From Craspedostauros australis (taxonomy: Eukaryota; Bacillariophyta; Bacillariophyceae; Mastogloiales; Achnanthaceae), in assembly GCA_026770025.1 (NCBI GenBank), contig JAMXDE010000031.1, forward strand, positions 434,001 through 498,000: a DNA stretch of 64,000 nt, read 5' to 3'. Of the stretch, positions 22,574 through 33,618 are shown in pieces. Every line of letters begins with the position of its first letter. Position 1 is the first letter of the stretch. A model generated the notes under the pieces. It was not told the origin of the DNA, searched no databases, and worked only from the letters and a program-made list of their open reading frames with translations. The translations under genes were made by a program, and so were the position numbers.

Positions 22574-23923
22574 CTACTGTGACATGATGAAGCTTGACAT
22601 GGAATCTTGAGCGAGCCGCGTGTCGTCGAGGCCTGAGTCATGAAAGTCATCGTTGTCGTGGTGTGCCCAGAGGCGCTTTTGCCGTCGCTGTTCCTCTACC
22701 GACCTTCTCATCGTCGACGAAGAGCATGCGCATCTGTGCGTGTTAATGGATTTGCTGGCTACCGCGTTGCTGGTGGGGATGACGGTTTGCCCATCTACGA
22801 GGACTGAGCAGATCTCGGTCAATGCCTTCACGACCATGGCAAAAGATGGGCGCTTGTCGGGGGATTGGTGCCAGCACGACGCGATGAGCTGGCGCAGCGC
22901 TTTGGATGGGATGGAGCGGCGTGACAGCTTGGGGCGGTGCCCTTCAACCACCACCTTGTGCTGCAGAGATTTGAAACAGCCGACGTCGTCGAAGGGCTTT
23001 CGGAGGGAACAGAGTTCGTAGAGTAGCACACCGAACGAGTATACGTCGGCCTCGAAGGATGCTCTTCCGCAGAACATCTCAGGCGCCATGTACCGAGGAG
23101 ATCCGGCCACCTCTCCACGCGACGAGGCGCTTTGGGGACGTTCGTACAGCCGCCTTTGTGCGAAGCCGAAGTCGAACAGCTTGACGATGCCGCGGTCATC
23201 GAAGCCGATGTTTGCTGGTTTCAGGTCGCGGTACAGAATGCCGTTTGCGTGCAGGTGCTGCATGGCTTTCGCCACGCCCAATCCAACATGGTGCACACGA
23301 TGGACCAGCTGATGGGCTGCCGTGCGCGTCTTCTTCCATGGGAAGAGCTGGCGGCAAAGGGTCCTGGGTGCGAGGTCGGCATCATGCACCGCGTGGTCAA
23401 CATCCCTCCAGCACTTCAACTTCTCGTAGAGGTTGCACTCCAGCCTGTCCAATACCAGGAAGTGCTGTCCGTGTGCCTGCTCGTGTGCCTGCATGTGTGC
23501 CTGTACTTGCGGACTGGATGGATATGAAGATAAGCGGGATTGCGACGATGGCGATGTTTTTGTTGCTGCTGTTGCTGATGGTTGTGACTTCGTCAAAGAA
23601 TGGGATGCGGCGTGAACCTTGATGATGTTGGGATGGTCGATTTGCGACAGAATGTCTCTCTCAGTGATCAGATCACCACGCACCATCTCTGCGAGGGCGG
23701 GACGGAACTTGCGGACGTCTCCCTTGATCATCTTGACTGCGACTCTCGCGTGCCGATCCAGTTGCGGCGCGCTTGCTGTTTGCGGTGTTTGTAGCATTTG
23801 CTGGCATCGTGCGGAGTAGACAACGCAGTAGCTCCCTGATCCGAGCTCGTTGTGGATGTCGAGTTGGTGGAGATCGACCGATGGGACCTCCATGGCACTG
23901 CTTTGCTCTTTCTGATTCAGCAT
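22574..23923 (-). CDS. Protein kinase, TKL-like Ser/Thr or dual-specificity type
   Basis: Single exon, 449 residues; the start MLNQKEQSSA is followed directly by the kinase domain. Visible subdomains: Gly-rich loop ELGSGSYCVVYSA (about 26-38), VAVKMIK with the ATP Lys (64), ITERDIL with the C-helix Glu (88), catalytic loop YRDLKPANIGFD (HRD changed to YRD), KLFDFGFA (DFG), GSPRYMAPEM activation end, DVYSFGVLLYEL and CWHQSPDKRPSF. The last block and APE/DVYSFG pattern resemble the tyrosine-kinase-like group. An insert of about 60 residues rich in Gln/His/Ser (about 110-160) lies between the C-helix part and the hinge. A basic C-terminal tail follows. Substitution of the HRD His is common and does not by itself imply inactivity. 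Pathway unknown. Confidence 0.9.
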   Translation of the reverse strand: MLNQKEQSSAMEVPSVDLHQLDIHNELGSGSYCVVYSARCQQMLQTPQTASAPQLDRHARVAVKMIKGDVRKFRPALAEMVRGDLITERDILSQIDHPNIIKVHAASHSLTKSQPSATAATKTSPSSQSRLSSYPSSPQVQAHMQAHEQAHGQHFLVLDRLECNLYEKLKCWRDVDHAVHDADLAPRTLCRQLFPWKKTRTAAHQLVHRVHHVGLGVAKAMQHLHANGILYRDLKPANIGFDDRGIVKLFDFGFAQRRLYERPQSASSRGEVAGSPRYMAPEMFCGRASFEADVYSFGVLLYELCSLRKPFDDVGCFKSLQHKVVVEGHRPKLSRRSIPSKALRQLIASCWHQSPDKRPSFAMVVKALTEICSVLVDGQTVIPTSNAVASKSINTHRCACSSSTMRRSVEEQRRQKRLWAHHDNDDFHDSGLDDTRLAQDSMSSFIMSQ

Positions 23924-25987
23924 GTTGGAGAAGCGTACTCGGACTGGTATGTGAAGAGGGATGGAGATTGGAAATGCTACTTTGCGCTTCGGATGCTGAT
24001 GTCTGCGATGGTGATGGCGATGTATAAAATGTTTTTATGAGATCAATGTTGTGGGAAGTGGAAAGCGAGTTGAGGTGTCAAGGTGGGAAGCCTCCAGAGG
24101 GGCTGAGTTGGAAAGAACCACCGTGATACTCGAAGCGCACAGCTGGCAGAGAAGCACCTTTGTGGATTGACACGGCGAGAGCAGTGGAGCCAAAGACAAA
24201 GCCAACAACAACACGACAACAGAGCCAATCCACAAAGAGAAACAGGGCGAAGATTGTGGACTTGTCCAGACCCGCCAAACATCACATTGACACAAGTCCA
24301 ACCCCGTCAATGAACACAAAGAACAAAAGAACGGAAGCCGTTTGCAATGTAGCTGTACGCGTACGCGTCGGTGATGACACTACTGCGCGAGTGAAATATG
24401 TCCTTGGTTTCCTGTTTGCATCATCACCAAGATACTCACTCTGTCATGGCGCCCGAAGCACGACCAAGATCCACAAATCACACCATCCCGTTCTCGTCTC
24501 CCATCTTTCCTGTGGCGCTGTTTGCCTCAGATCGTCGTGCATGAATCATAATAAATCCCAATGGCCTCACAACCAACACCTATGCACGCACTTCTCTTCC
24601 ATTTACGCATATGTGTCGACATGATTCTCCACGCGGATGATTGTGCTCTTGGGTGTCAGACGGCGATCCCAAACATGCTTTGACCACACAAAGAGGGGAT
24701 GGACGGAACTTGCCTGTCTCGATGGTACAGCAAATGCACCCGCTTCGACACCAAGCCCATTGTGAAGGCCAAGTAGAGTGGGCAGCAGCCCAACTTCCAC
24801 GAGCCTCACCAACGCCACAAGTGCTGAAAGTCGTTCCATGGGGTAGACGATGGATTGGTTCCTCGATGCTCCTCCTTTTCCTCTTCCTTCCTTCGATGTC
24901 CAACTGCTCGCTGTCGCTGTCAGTTGCTGTTGTTCATGCGCAGGTGCTCCCTTGTTGCAAGTACGTTTGGTTCGCCTCATCATAATGATGATGACAACAA
25001 CGATGGTGATGGTGCATGATGCGCCAAAGTATCCAACCGGACCAGCACGATCATCGCTCGGAGTAGCTCGTGGCTCGTACCGTCATGGGTCTGAAACACG
25101 AAAGGATGTTGCTGCCACAACAGCGTTTCGCGCATCTGATCTCCGACCGGTTGCGGCTTACGCTTGTTGCTCCCGGCCTCTCTCGGAGAGAACCCAGCTT
25201 CGCCTCGCTCCTCCTGAGTCTGAAGAATACCGCGAATGCCGAAAGTGATCGTATGGGTGGTGGGGAACATGCTCATGGAAGGCGGACAGCAAAGGCGTTA
25301 GCACCCTTTTGGATTTCGCGTATGGAGACAACGGAGCGTCGCTCCGCGCGGCGCGAAATCACCTCGTCGTGGCCGTGTGCAATCGTGTCGTGTTGTTTTC
25401 GGAGTGAGAAAGACAGCAGCAAAGTCACGCGCCCACACGTCTCTCTTCTCCCATGTTGATGTTTCTCTTGGGCGATGTTGATGTTGTTGTGGCATCTTGC
25501 CCTCGACGTTTCTTTCTCGTTCTTTTGTGGTGGAAGTTCTGTTCCTTGTTGTTCTGTTTCTGTGGTCGTTCCTTGTTGGAGGACCTGTCATGTTCATCAA
25601 ACTCGGACACAATGAAGGCTGCGGTAGATGCAAGCATTCTCACGTTCAAACGACTTGGATACCGCAAGAGTATTCGAGAACAACAACGTGGAAACAAATC
25701 CGAGCTCCACCACAACACCACAACATCGAAGGTGCTTGCGGAACCCCCAAACCAACGCTGCGAGATCGACAAACAGCACCACGTCTCGCTCCTCCAGCTG
25801 TTCCCGCCATTGCGGAGATGGTGTTCCGCGAGAGAGGAAGAGATGGGTTGTACCAGGAATGAAGGGAATAGGTAAGTCGATCGGCGGGATTGCTGAGACG
25901 AGCCTCGTCTTCGGTCGGCGACAACGACAACGACAACGACAACGAGTGGTTCCCAGGAGCGGACTGGCCATGCATGTATGCTATTAT
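23924..25987. other. Gap without a supported gene
   Basis: About 2 kb upstream of the kinase. Several overlapping open frames of 80-150 codons exist on both strands, none with recognisable motifs. A minus-strand frame at 25276-24980 followed by another at 24983-24603 could be a small two-exon gene with a possible donor GGTACGAG near 25083, but splice signals are weak. A CGACAA tandem repeat (five or so units) lies at about 25918-25945. Confidence 0.4.
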
Positions 25988-26160
25988 GACCCGCCTGAGC
26001 GAAAATAGTACACCTTTCTCGGGAAGTCCTCTCAGATTTCCCTATAAATTTAATATGATGTTCCTCTCTATGAGAAAGTGACGGATTGACTTTCCTAGAA
26101 TTGCTACACTTTATATTTTATAAGTTATGAGGGCTTGAGTTGAGAAATTCCCCACAGTAG
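25988..26160. repeat. Dispersed repeat, copy 1 (inverted copy near 46.1-46.24 kb)
   Basis: A 38-nt block at 25988-26025 (GACCCGCCTGAGCGAAAATA...) is the exact reverse complement of 46202-46239. Weaker similarity continues on the far side: TAGAATTG...AAGTTAT-GAGGG here corresponds to the reverse complement of about 46095-46135. It marks an AT-rich repeat family, perhaps ends of a degenerate DNA transposon. Confidence 0.7.
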
Positions 26161-26356
26161 CCCGTGCTTTAGGTTTTTAGCTTTCGATCGGACATGGATG
26201 CGACTCGTCATTGTCTTCAAGTTGGACGTCGGCGAGCGGCGAAAATGTTCTTTTTTCCTCTCTCAGACGGACTCACAGCAAGGCGCTCGAAGCTGAAGTC
26301 AGACGTGTCTACAGTCGTGCGAACTGGCACACATTTCGGCTGTTTTTGGCCCCAAT

Positions 26357-26382
26357 AGAGGACTTTCGCATTCTGTTCCCCC
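26357..26382. repeat. 26-bp inverted repeat arm (partner 33593-33618)
   Basis: The arm beginning AGAGGACTTTCGCATTCTG is the perfect reverse complement of 33593-33618, 7.2 kb away. The two arms bracket the Harbinger fragment and copia element 1, so they may be terminal repeats of an older element, or simply two dispersed copies in opposite orientation. Confidence 0.6.
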
Positions 26383-26727
26383 GGCCCCTGTGTCATGTCG
26401 CGGTTCGCATTAACTCTCGAGTACGAAAAACGCACAGGACTGATTCGTGACAGAACCCTGCTTGGATTAACTCGAGCGATATTGCGTTCGCGCCAAAACT
26501 GTGCGATTAATTTAGTCACGTTCGGTTTGATTCGTGCTGAAAAACATCACATTTGCTGATGCCTCTGTCGACACATCACCTCCTTCCGGTTGTTGGTACC
26601 TGCATGACAAATTTCCTCCACACTGCACGTGATGCTATACTCGTGGTTTGTTCAATTCTTCCGCGTTCACCACGCTTTCGCATATACAACCTTTCTCCAC
26701 GCACTATAGCTGGTCCTTCTCATTCTA

Positions 26728-27510
26728 ATGGTGCTACGTATTTGGCACTCCCTTCCTGAGAGGCAGGCATTGCAAGAAGCCCACGATCGATTTGTTGAGG
26801 CTGTGAATCAGCTTTCGCAGATTGATGTGCAGGGCCTGAACTACGCTGGTGTCGCCATTCTTGTGGAGTACTACAGTCACGTTATCGCATTAGGCTGCCA
26901 TGTGCTGGAGATGCAGCAGCTCTATCTCGGTCCATTGGGTCCTCCTCCTTTGTATACGAACAGAAACATTGCCATCTCAGAATTGGCTGACACCGAAGCT
27001 ATTCCTCACTTCCGCTTCCAATCATGCTACCTCCAACGCTTGGCTGACTGTCTCTGGCCAAAGTTCCAGGCAGTGTCTGGTGAGAATGACCCTGCTTGCA
27101 TTCAGGTCAAGAACTGATACTCGGTATCCTATGAAATGGGATTGCTGCTCATGCTGTACCATCTGGCACATTGTGGACGTTTCTGTGACATGGAACTGAG
27201 ATTAAGTATGGACAGCATTTGCATCTCCTGCATTGTTTGTACTTTCTACACCTACTTCCATGCCATTGCCTTACCGTACCTGAGCAATGTCGAATTGTTT
27301 CTTCCTCAGTTCGCCGTCTATGCTAAGAATAGTCATCGTCTTGTTGCCTTATGCCGGCGGACGATTGATGTTCATACAATTGATGTTGTTTTGCTAATGA
27401 TGATGGATGTTGTTGTTGTGGATGTAACACCAAATTATGACTACTTGAGCTATCTCTCTCTTCTGCTGTCTGCACCTCTTGGTCGATCGTATTCATGCAT
27501 TTCGAGATGA
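26728..27510 (+). pseudogene. PIF/Harbinger-like transposase, N-terminal fragment
   Basis: One frame from 26728 to 27510 is broken only by a TGA at 27115-27117. Before it, FRFQSCYLQRLADCLWPKFQ, and after it, YEMGLLLMLYHLAHCGRFCDMEL plus later YLSNVELFLPQFAVYAK, resemble the helical region that precedes the DDE core in PIF/Harbinger (DDE_Tnp_4) transposases of fungi and stramenopiles. The DDE catalytic part itself is not found downstream; the frame decays before the copia element starts. TGG to TGA would explain the stop. Assignment rests on pattern resemblance only and is moderate at best. Confidence 0.4.
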
Positions 27511-27851
27511 TTCGGTTTGCACTTCTCCCAAACCCGAGCCATTCTCTATTCGGTTTCTCGTTTTGGTTGGAGGTCAGTGGTTGAAGAAGTGTCTTCTCAT
27601 ATGCAAACATTTCTGCACGATCAAATCTTTGTGCAGGTTTTCACGTGACCGGAGGTGTGGGAGATGGGGTGAAACCTGTCTGTTCTGAAAATTATGTCCA
27701 TGCAGGGCGGTCATTTGCTCAGTGTGGATCCTACTCGTGGTTTGTGCGGTATCGTCTGTCCATTGACACTCATTGTTCGGATTCGGCCAGATTCGTGAAT
27801 TGGCACTAAATCTGCACACTTCCTCTTGTCGGTGACACGAGCGGACCGCGC

Positions 27852-30800
27852 TTACCATCCCAATAGTTGCAATCGCAGAGATTCGAATAGTGGACGTGCC
27901 AAGGGCTTGGTGAATATATCGGCCATCTGGTCCAACATGTCGACCTTTTCGATGGTGATGAGCCCTTTGCTGACAGTTTCATGGAAGTGATAGTATTTGA
28001 CATTGATGTGTTTGGTACAAGGACACATTCTGGGTGCGTTTGCGAGGTCGAGGGCACTGGAGTTGTCCTGAAATGCTGTGCAGTGAACTGTTGGCGGAGA
28101 AGTGTCGAATGACGATATGTGTTGCTTCATTTCGTTGATGAGGTGTATGATGGGTATAACCTCTCCTAGAGCTTGGCTGAGAGCCACGTACTTGGCTTCT
28201 GTGGTGCTGAGTGTGACTTCTGTTTGCAGTTTGGAGTTCCATATGATGGGGAATCCTGCATACAGGACGACGTATCCGGTACGACTTGTTGCCGTGTTGG
28301 GGTCGTTGTTGGCTTGTGTGAAGCCTCCTGCGAAGTCTGCATCAGCATAGCAGTGAATGGAGTCATTGGTAGGTGAGATGTGGAGTCCCATATCCCGTGT
28401 GTGAGCGAGGTATCGTACAATCCGTTCAATGGCGTTTTTGTGTGGCTTCATTGGATGAGCCATGAAGCGTGCGCATTGATGGACTGCAAAGCAGATGTCA
28501 GGTCTCGTCGATCGTGTGAGAAAGTTGAGCATCCCCACAACTGACCTATATTCGAATCGCCAAGTGGCAGCGGGGCCACCGGTGTCCTTGTATAGGAGTG
28601 GTTTGACGGCTGGCGTCGAATAGGTTCGTCCTGGTGAGTCAGGATCGATCTTGGCTGCTTGTATGATTCGATCTATGAGTTGCGGTTGTGTGAGTGTGAT
28701 GGTGTCATCAGTACGTTGGATGTGAACGCCCAGATACTCATTCATGTTGCCTTCGTTGGTTAGTGCGAACCGTGCCTTGAGGCGCTCGATGATGTCATCG
28801 ATCTCGTGTTTGTGTGGGCCAATGATGATGGCATCGTCAACGTACAGCAGAATGGATGTGTTGTCCTTGTAGAGAAGACATTCGTCGACTTGGCTTTGCT
28901 AGAATCCATGCTGCATCAGGCTGTCAACCACATGCCGATGCCATACCAATACTGCTTGCTTGGTGCTGTACAGATGATTCTTGAGCTTGACAATGTGAGA
29001 CCTGCTGTCTCCGTCCACGTTGCACCCCTGAGGTACTTGCATGAAGATGTCGCATTCCACATCCGCTTGTGGGAACGCCAGAACAAAGTCGATTTGGCAA
29101 GTGTGCCAGTGCCGTTGGAAGGCCATGGTGAGGAATGTCTGGATGGTGGACCATTGCACAACAGGTGCAAATGTTTCCCAGTAGTTGACATCATATTGTT
29201 GCTCTCCTCCATGCACGCATAGTCGTGCTTTCCACTTGTAGATTTTGCCAGTTGCAAGTCTGCGTTTGCGTTTGAATGACCAGATGGCTTTGAGGATCTT
29301 GTGCCCTTTTGGCACGTGATTGCGTTGAACAGCCTCCCAATGTTGTCTGAATTGGTGGTCTTCGATTTCCTTGTGCATTGCCTCGATGAATTTGTCGCGG
29401 TCAGGCTGCGTCTGCATTTGCCTCCAGTACATTGTGTCATCGTCTGCAAGTGTTGTTGCAAATTACACGGGGTGCAGATCGCCTGAGTTCATGTTGAGGA
29501 TGTCGGATGCATGGAAGGATCAAGCCGTGTGTGTGTGTGTGGTATGACTGGAGTTGGAGTGTAGGCTGGTTGGTCTCTGCACATTCTGTTGCGGATGTAG
29601 CGGATCGTGATGCGTTCTGTGTGGCGATGGCGTAGCTCCCTCTGAAGGTGAGCTTGCTGGTTGTCTTGGAACACTGTGCCTTGAAAGGTTGGACCTCGGA
29701 AGGTTGTGCAACTTGTGCTGCATGTCAAGCTGGAATGGCTTGGCGTCAGGTGCAGCATGTGTGGTCCCTGGAGGACGCGTGCTTGTGGAAAGCTGGTGCT
29801 GAACAGCACATGTGATGCATTCGGAGCGAATCTGTTGCGAGGGCTCGGCTGGTTCCTCGATGTGTGTGAGACGCTGCCACTGCGATGTGCCAGGATGCAG
29901 GAGTGGATTGGTCTTGACCGTTTGGAACCTGTCATCGAAGTTCAGATGGAACTGTGGCGATATGTACCCTGTGTCGATCTTGAGAACGATAGGTACGCTG
30001 CTCGCATGTTCAGCTGATATGCCAAGGAATATGGCGATGTTGGCTCGGCTGCTCCACTTGGGAACCTGGGATCCCTGTTGCAGTGCGGCCTTGAGGATGT
30101 ATACAGGGCATCCAAATGTGTGAAAGTGTTGCATCAAGGGTTGGACCTCAATCTGCGCGAATCGCTGGAGTGGCGATATACCTCCCTCTCGAGCAGCATT
30201 CCTTCGGATCTCGGAGGCGTAGCGCAGAGCATACAGCCATAGAGATGGATGAATGGCATCAGGCCAATGGTGCTGCGCATGCAAGAGCATCGAGCAAGTG
30301 GACTCTTGGAGGTTGCGGATGCGTCGCTCAGCGACGCCATTCTGATGGTGAGCATTGACTCCACAGAATGTGATGGTTTGATTGGCTGCTGCGACAGCTG
30401 TGCGGAACAGCTGCTCAGCGAATCTGTCTTTGTTGGGGTGGTAGTGGTGTATGCAGACACTAAATGAGTGAGCATAGTGCTCGAAAGCCTGATTGGCTTG
30501 CAGTGTGTTGGCACCAGACTGGATGAGCTGCAAGTGAACGTAGTCAATACCAAGGTACTGATCAACAAACACTGTCACGCATGTGTATCGCGACCAGGTG
30601 TGCGTGCCGTTTTGCTGCGGAAGCACCCCAGGCTGGCAGGAGAAAATCTGATCGACTGACACTATATGCCCTGGGAATCGCGCTCGTTTGACAACGTGCA
30701 TGATATGGTTTGGCTTGCGCCGACGGACGGCTTTGCCATAGATGCACCCAGAGCAGAGAGGGAACTCGGCCTTGGCCAAGTGTCGTGGTATGATGCTGTG

Positions 30801-32509
30801 TGATGCTATGTTGTGCAAGACACGGAAGGGTAGGTGTCCCAAGTGATGATGCCACCGGAGTAGCTGTCCTTGTGCGTCAGACGCACCAACAGGATGTGTT
30901 GCCAACTGATCACGGACCAGTGTGCTGTTGTCTTGGAGAGGATCGGGCCTCAACTTGGCGACCTTGGGATCTTTGTGAACCTCCATCATGTCATCGGGGA
31001 CATTGTTGATGTTGAGAAGTTCAGAGTTGCTTGGAGGACTGGAAGTAGCAAGGAATGCTGGCGCATGCCGCTTGGTGTTGACAACAGACATCAAAGGCAG
31101 GTTGGTGCCTGGATGATGATATACTGTGACCTTGCAACATGCGGAGCGCAGGACAGTGTAGTTGCTGTATGTCGCGCAGGTACGCAGGTGCCTGCCGTGG
31201 TGATCGTGGGGACCTTGGTCAGACCATTGCTGTGGACAAAACAGTTGGATGCGAAGCCGTGACGCGTAGTAAGCATTGGATATCTTAATCCGCAGTGGCC
31301 TGCCATCATTGTCAAGTATTGTCCATGACAGTGTGCCCTTGGATTGGATGGGGATGGACCCTCCAACTCCTTCTATGGTCATACCATGGATAGGTTGAAG
31401 ATCGTTGTTGAAGTTGCCACATTGTCCAGAGACTGTGGCCAACATGCAAGTGTTGATTCCGATTGGCACATCACCTATCCAATGCAATGCCATCTGCATC
31501 GCAGAGGCGCCTTGCAGGTCTGTGACTGAGAATGTTGACTGGATGGGCATGCTGACATGTCAGTTCTCGCTGATGTTTCCATTGCTGGGAGCGGAATGCT
31601 GACTACTGTTGAAGTTTCCATTGCCGTCGTCGAAGTGGATGTGAGGAGCTGACTTGGTGTGTACCTTGGCGGATTTGGATGAGGATGATTTCTTGTCATG
31701 TGAGCGCTTCTTCCTGGAGGATTCAGCATGCTTGCCAGATCAGGTGTGACAGTTGGATGTCTTGTGCTTGCCCCATGCCTTGTGGTTGTCACACCAGTGG
31801 AAGGTGGTTCCCTGGTGGACAAAGTGTCTGGGGTTGTTGCCCTTTGGCGGATCTTGATTGGCAAGAGGGTGGTAGCTGCCTTGTGGCGAGCTGTCCCTTT
31901 GTTGTCCTTCTTGTTGTTTGCTTGCTTGCTGGATGATTTGGTGAGTGACGCTTTGAGCTGCTTCGTCTTGGCTCGGAGAGCAAGGAGCTGCTTGTCGCAA
32001 GAAAGGCGGTTCCATGTGCTGGCATTGACCACACTCTGGTACTTGGTCTCAGCAGTATTCGTGAGACTGATGTAGTCTGGAGTACCGCAGTCGCTGCAGT
32101 GCTGGATGCAGCTGACAAACTCCTCATTGTATGATGCGTTTTACGCAGTGATGAGTGCAAAGGTGACTTTGCTGCCAACTGTGTCGCCTTTGGACTGGAG
32201 AGTGAAGACTTGGTTGCGAACGTGGTTGTTCAGCTTCTTGATGTTGTTGTTGAAGTCTTTGAGCTTCAACCAATGTAGATTGATACCAACCGCACCACTC
32301 CAAGCACACTCCCAAGAGTACGGCCATGGAGCCTGCAGTGTTAGATCCGTCTGGAAGTTATGGAAATATACGGATGCTGATATCACGCAGTTCTGCATTG
32401 GACAAGACTGCACGGTACGCATCACCTTGTACAGCATTATGCATACCAATGCATTGCACAGGCCGTTTTCAGAGATCCAACCAACTGGACAACTCCAAGC
32501 ACACTCCAA
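27852..32509 (-). pseudogene. Copia 1 gag-pol polyprotein, broken by stops and a frameshift
   Basis: Reading 5' to 3' on the minus strand: a gag part (FNNNIKKLNNHVRNQVFTLQ), an in-frame TAA at 32141-32143, then SWHR-type gag, a frameshift near 31.9-32.0 kb, a zinc-knuckle-like WCDNHKAWGKHKTSNC, TGA at 31740-31742, pre-integrase LLRWHHHLGHLPFRVLHN and CSGCIYGKA, integrase with HIVSVDQIF and FCGVNAHHQNGVAERRI, TGA at 29520-29522, TAA at 29463-29465, then RT (IWSFKRKR, CQIDFVLAFPQADV), TAG at 28899-28901, LLYVDDAIIIG with intact YVDD, and RNase H (CYADADFAGG, LSTTEAKYVALSQAL). From 31742 down, all pol pieces share one frame. The integrase middle Asp block reads HPNKDRFAE. It cannot make a full polyprotein. 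Confidence 0.85.
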
Positions 32510-33140
32510 AAAGTGTGGTCACCCAGTTTGAATTCCTAGATCAGTTTAGAAGGGATCCAATTCTATGGATGCTGATACCAAGCAGTACTGAACGATACGC
32601 ATTGCGCTGTACAACGTTCTGAGCATGTGTGCATACAAAATGTCAATCATACTCCAATCCAACACTTCGATGCCTCCGAATCTCCTCCAAAGTGTACGAA
32701 TATTGAGTTCAAAGTGATAGATCCATGTGGGAAGGACTTAAATCTACAGATCAAGATGTCGTTTGATGCGTAGCTCACAGTACTGCCACACACAAGACAC
32801 CATGATATCCAGATCCATCGGTATGAGTACCTTCCAGAAGGATCCAAGACCTCAAACTTCGTGGCTGTACCCCATGGAGTGTGCTTGGAGTGGTGGGGTT
32901 GTTACAATCAAGTATGCTTGACCTTTTGTATGCACATATGACCAACACAGTACACACAGTGACCGAACGGTATTGCAGGAATGGACTACATGTAGTCTGA
33001 AACTCCTTGCAGTTGGATGTAGACCATTCCAAGGTCGGTACATGCCAATGGCTGATGTCAGTATGCAATATAGCAGGTCTGACCCTCTGCTCAACAGCAT
33101 TCATCGACAACATCATAAACTAGAGTACTCTACGCTGTCC
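32280..33140. repeat. Diverged direct and inverted repeats next to copia 1
   Basis: CTCCAAGCACACTCC occurs at about 32301 and 32491 and, inverted, at about 32877; each is followed (or preceded on the other strand) by a similar block containing GATGCTGATA and a GATACGCATC/TACGCATC segment. Units are roughly 170-190 nt and diverged. They lie just 5' of copia 1 gag and may be part of its leader or a separate satellite-like array. Confidence 0.6.
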
Positions 33141-33464
33141 AACAGGGAAATGGTTGATGTGTACACTTCGTGGCTAAACTAACATTTTCAATGCTGTCGC
33201 AGTGATACGCCGACCATTTCAGTCATCCAATCATCGTGCCAGGCACCAAAACGACTTGGTTAGTGAACTTTGGCCTAAAAAAGACCTGGTTAGTGAACTT
33301 GCTCGTTCGGATTCGGCCAGATTCGTGAATTGGCACTAAATCTGAACAAAAAGTCAACAACAACGACAACCACGACCACGACCAAAACTTTGGAAGTAAA
33401 ACAAAATGAATGGCTGTTGTTGGTTTGCGCCTGGAATTGGTATCTTTTGCCGGGACTGTGGGAA

Positions 33465-33509
33465 CAGAATATCATTCTGATTACGACGCCTAAACAGAAT
33501 GATATTCTG
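33465..33509. repeat. Perfect 15-bp hairpin
   Basis: CAGAATATCATTCTG at 33465-33479 and its reverse complement at 33495-33509 enclose a 15-nt loop. Both arms resemble the GGAACAGAAT motif that recurs at 33597 and 34350, so this looks like a head-to-head pair of a short dispersed repeat. Confidence 0.65.
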
Positions 33510-33592
33510 CTCGCCGAGGGGGAAGTTCGCATCCCGCCCCCTGAAAAGTGTCTCTATCAGGTTATGACTCCCTCGTGGGACTGCTCAGGACT

Positions 33593-33618
33593 GGGGGAAC
33601 AGAATGCGAAAGTCCTCT
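33593..33618. repeat. 26-bp inverted repeat arm (partner 26357-26382)
   Basis: Exact reverse complement of 26357-26382; see that entry. Confidence 0.6.

Larger units (their letters stand above)
27775..33344 (-). mobile_element. Degenerate Ty1/copia retrotransposon 1 (CoDi-like)
   Basis: A minus-strand gag-pol region at about 32.5-27.85 kb is bounded by a perfect 40-bp direct repeat at 27775-27814 and 33305-33344 (GTTCGGATTCGGCCAGATTC...). On the element strand each copy is preceded by TGTgCAGATTT or TGTtCAGATTT, and the left one by a purine run AAGAGGAAG resembling a polypurine tract, so the repeats may be what is left of LTR starts; similarity stops after 40 bp. The gene order protease region - integrase - reverse transcriptase - RNase H defines copia rather than gypsy. 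Confidence 0.65.

Noticed and set aside
24603-25276. Possible small two-exon minus-strand gene
   Set aside because: Splice sites weak and no family resemblance; kept only as a remark in the gap entry.
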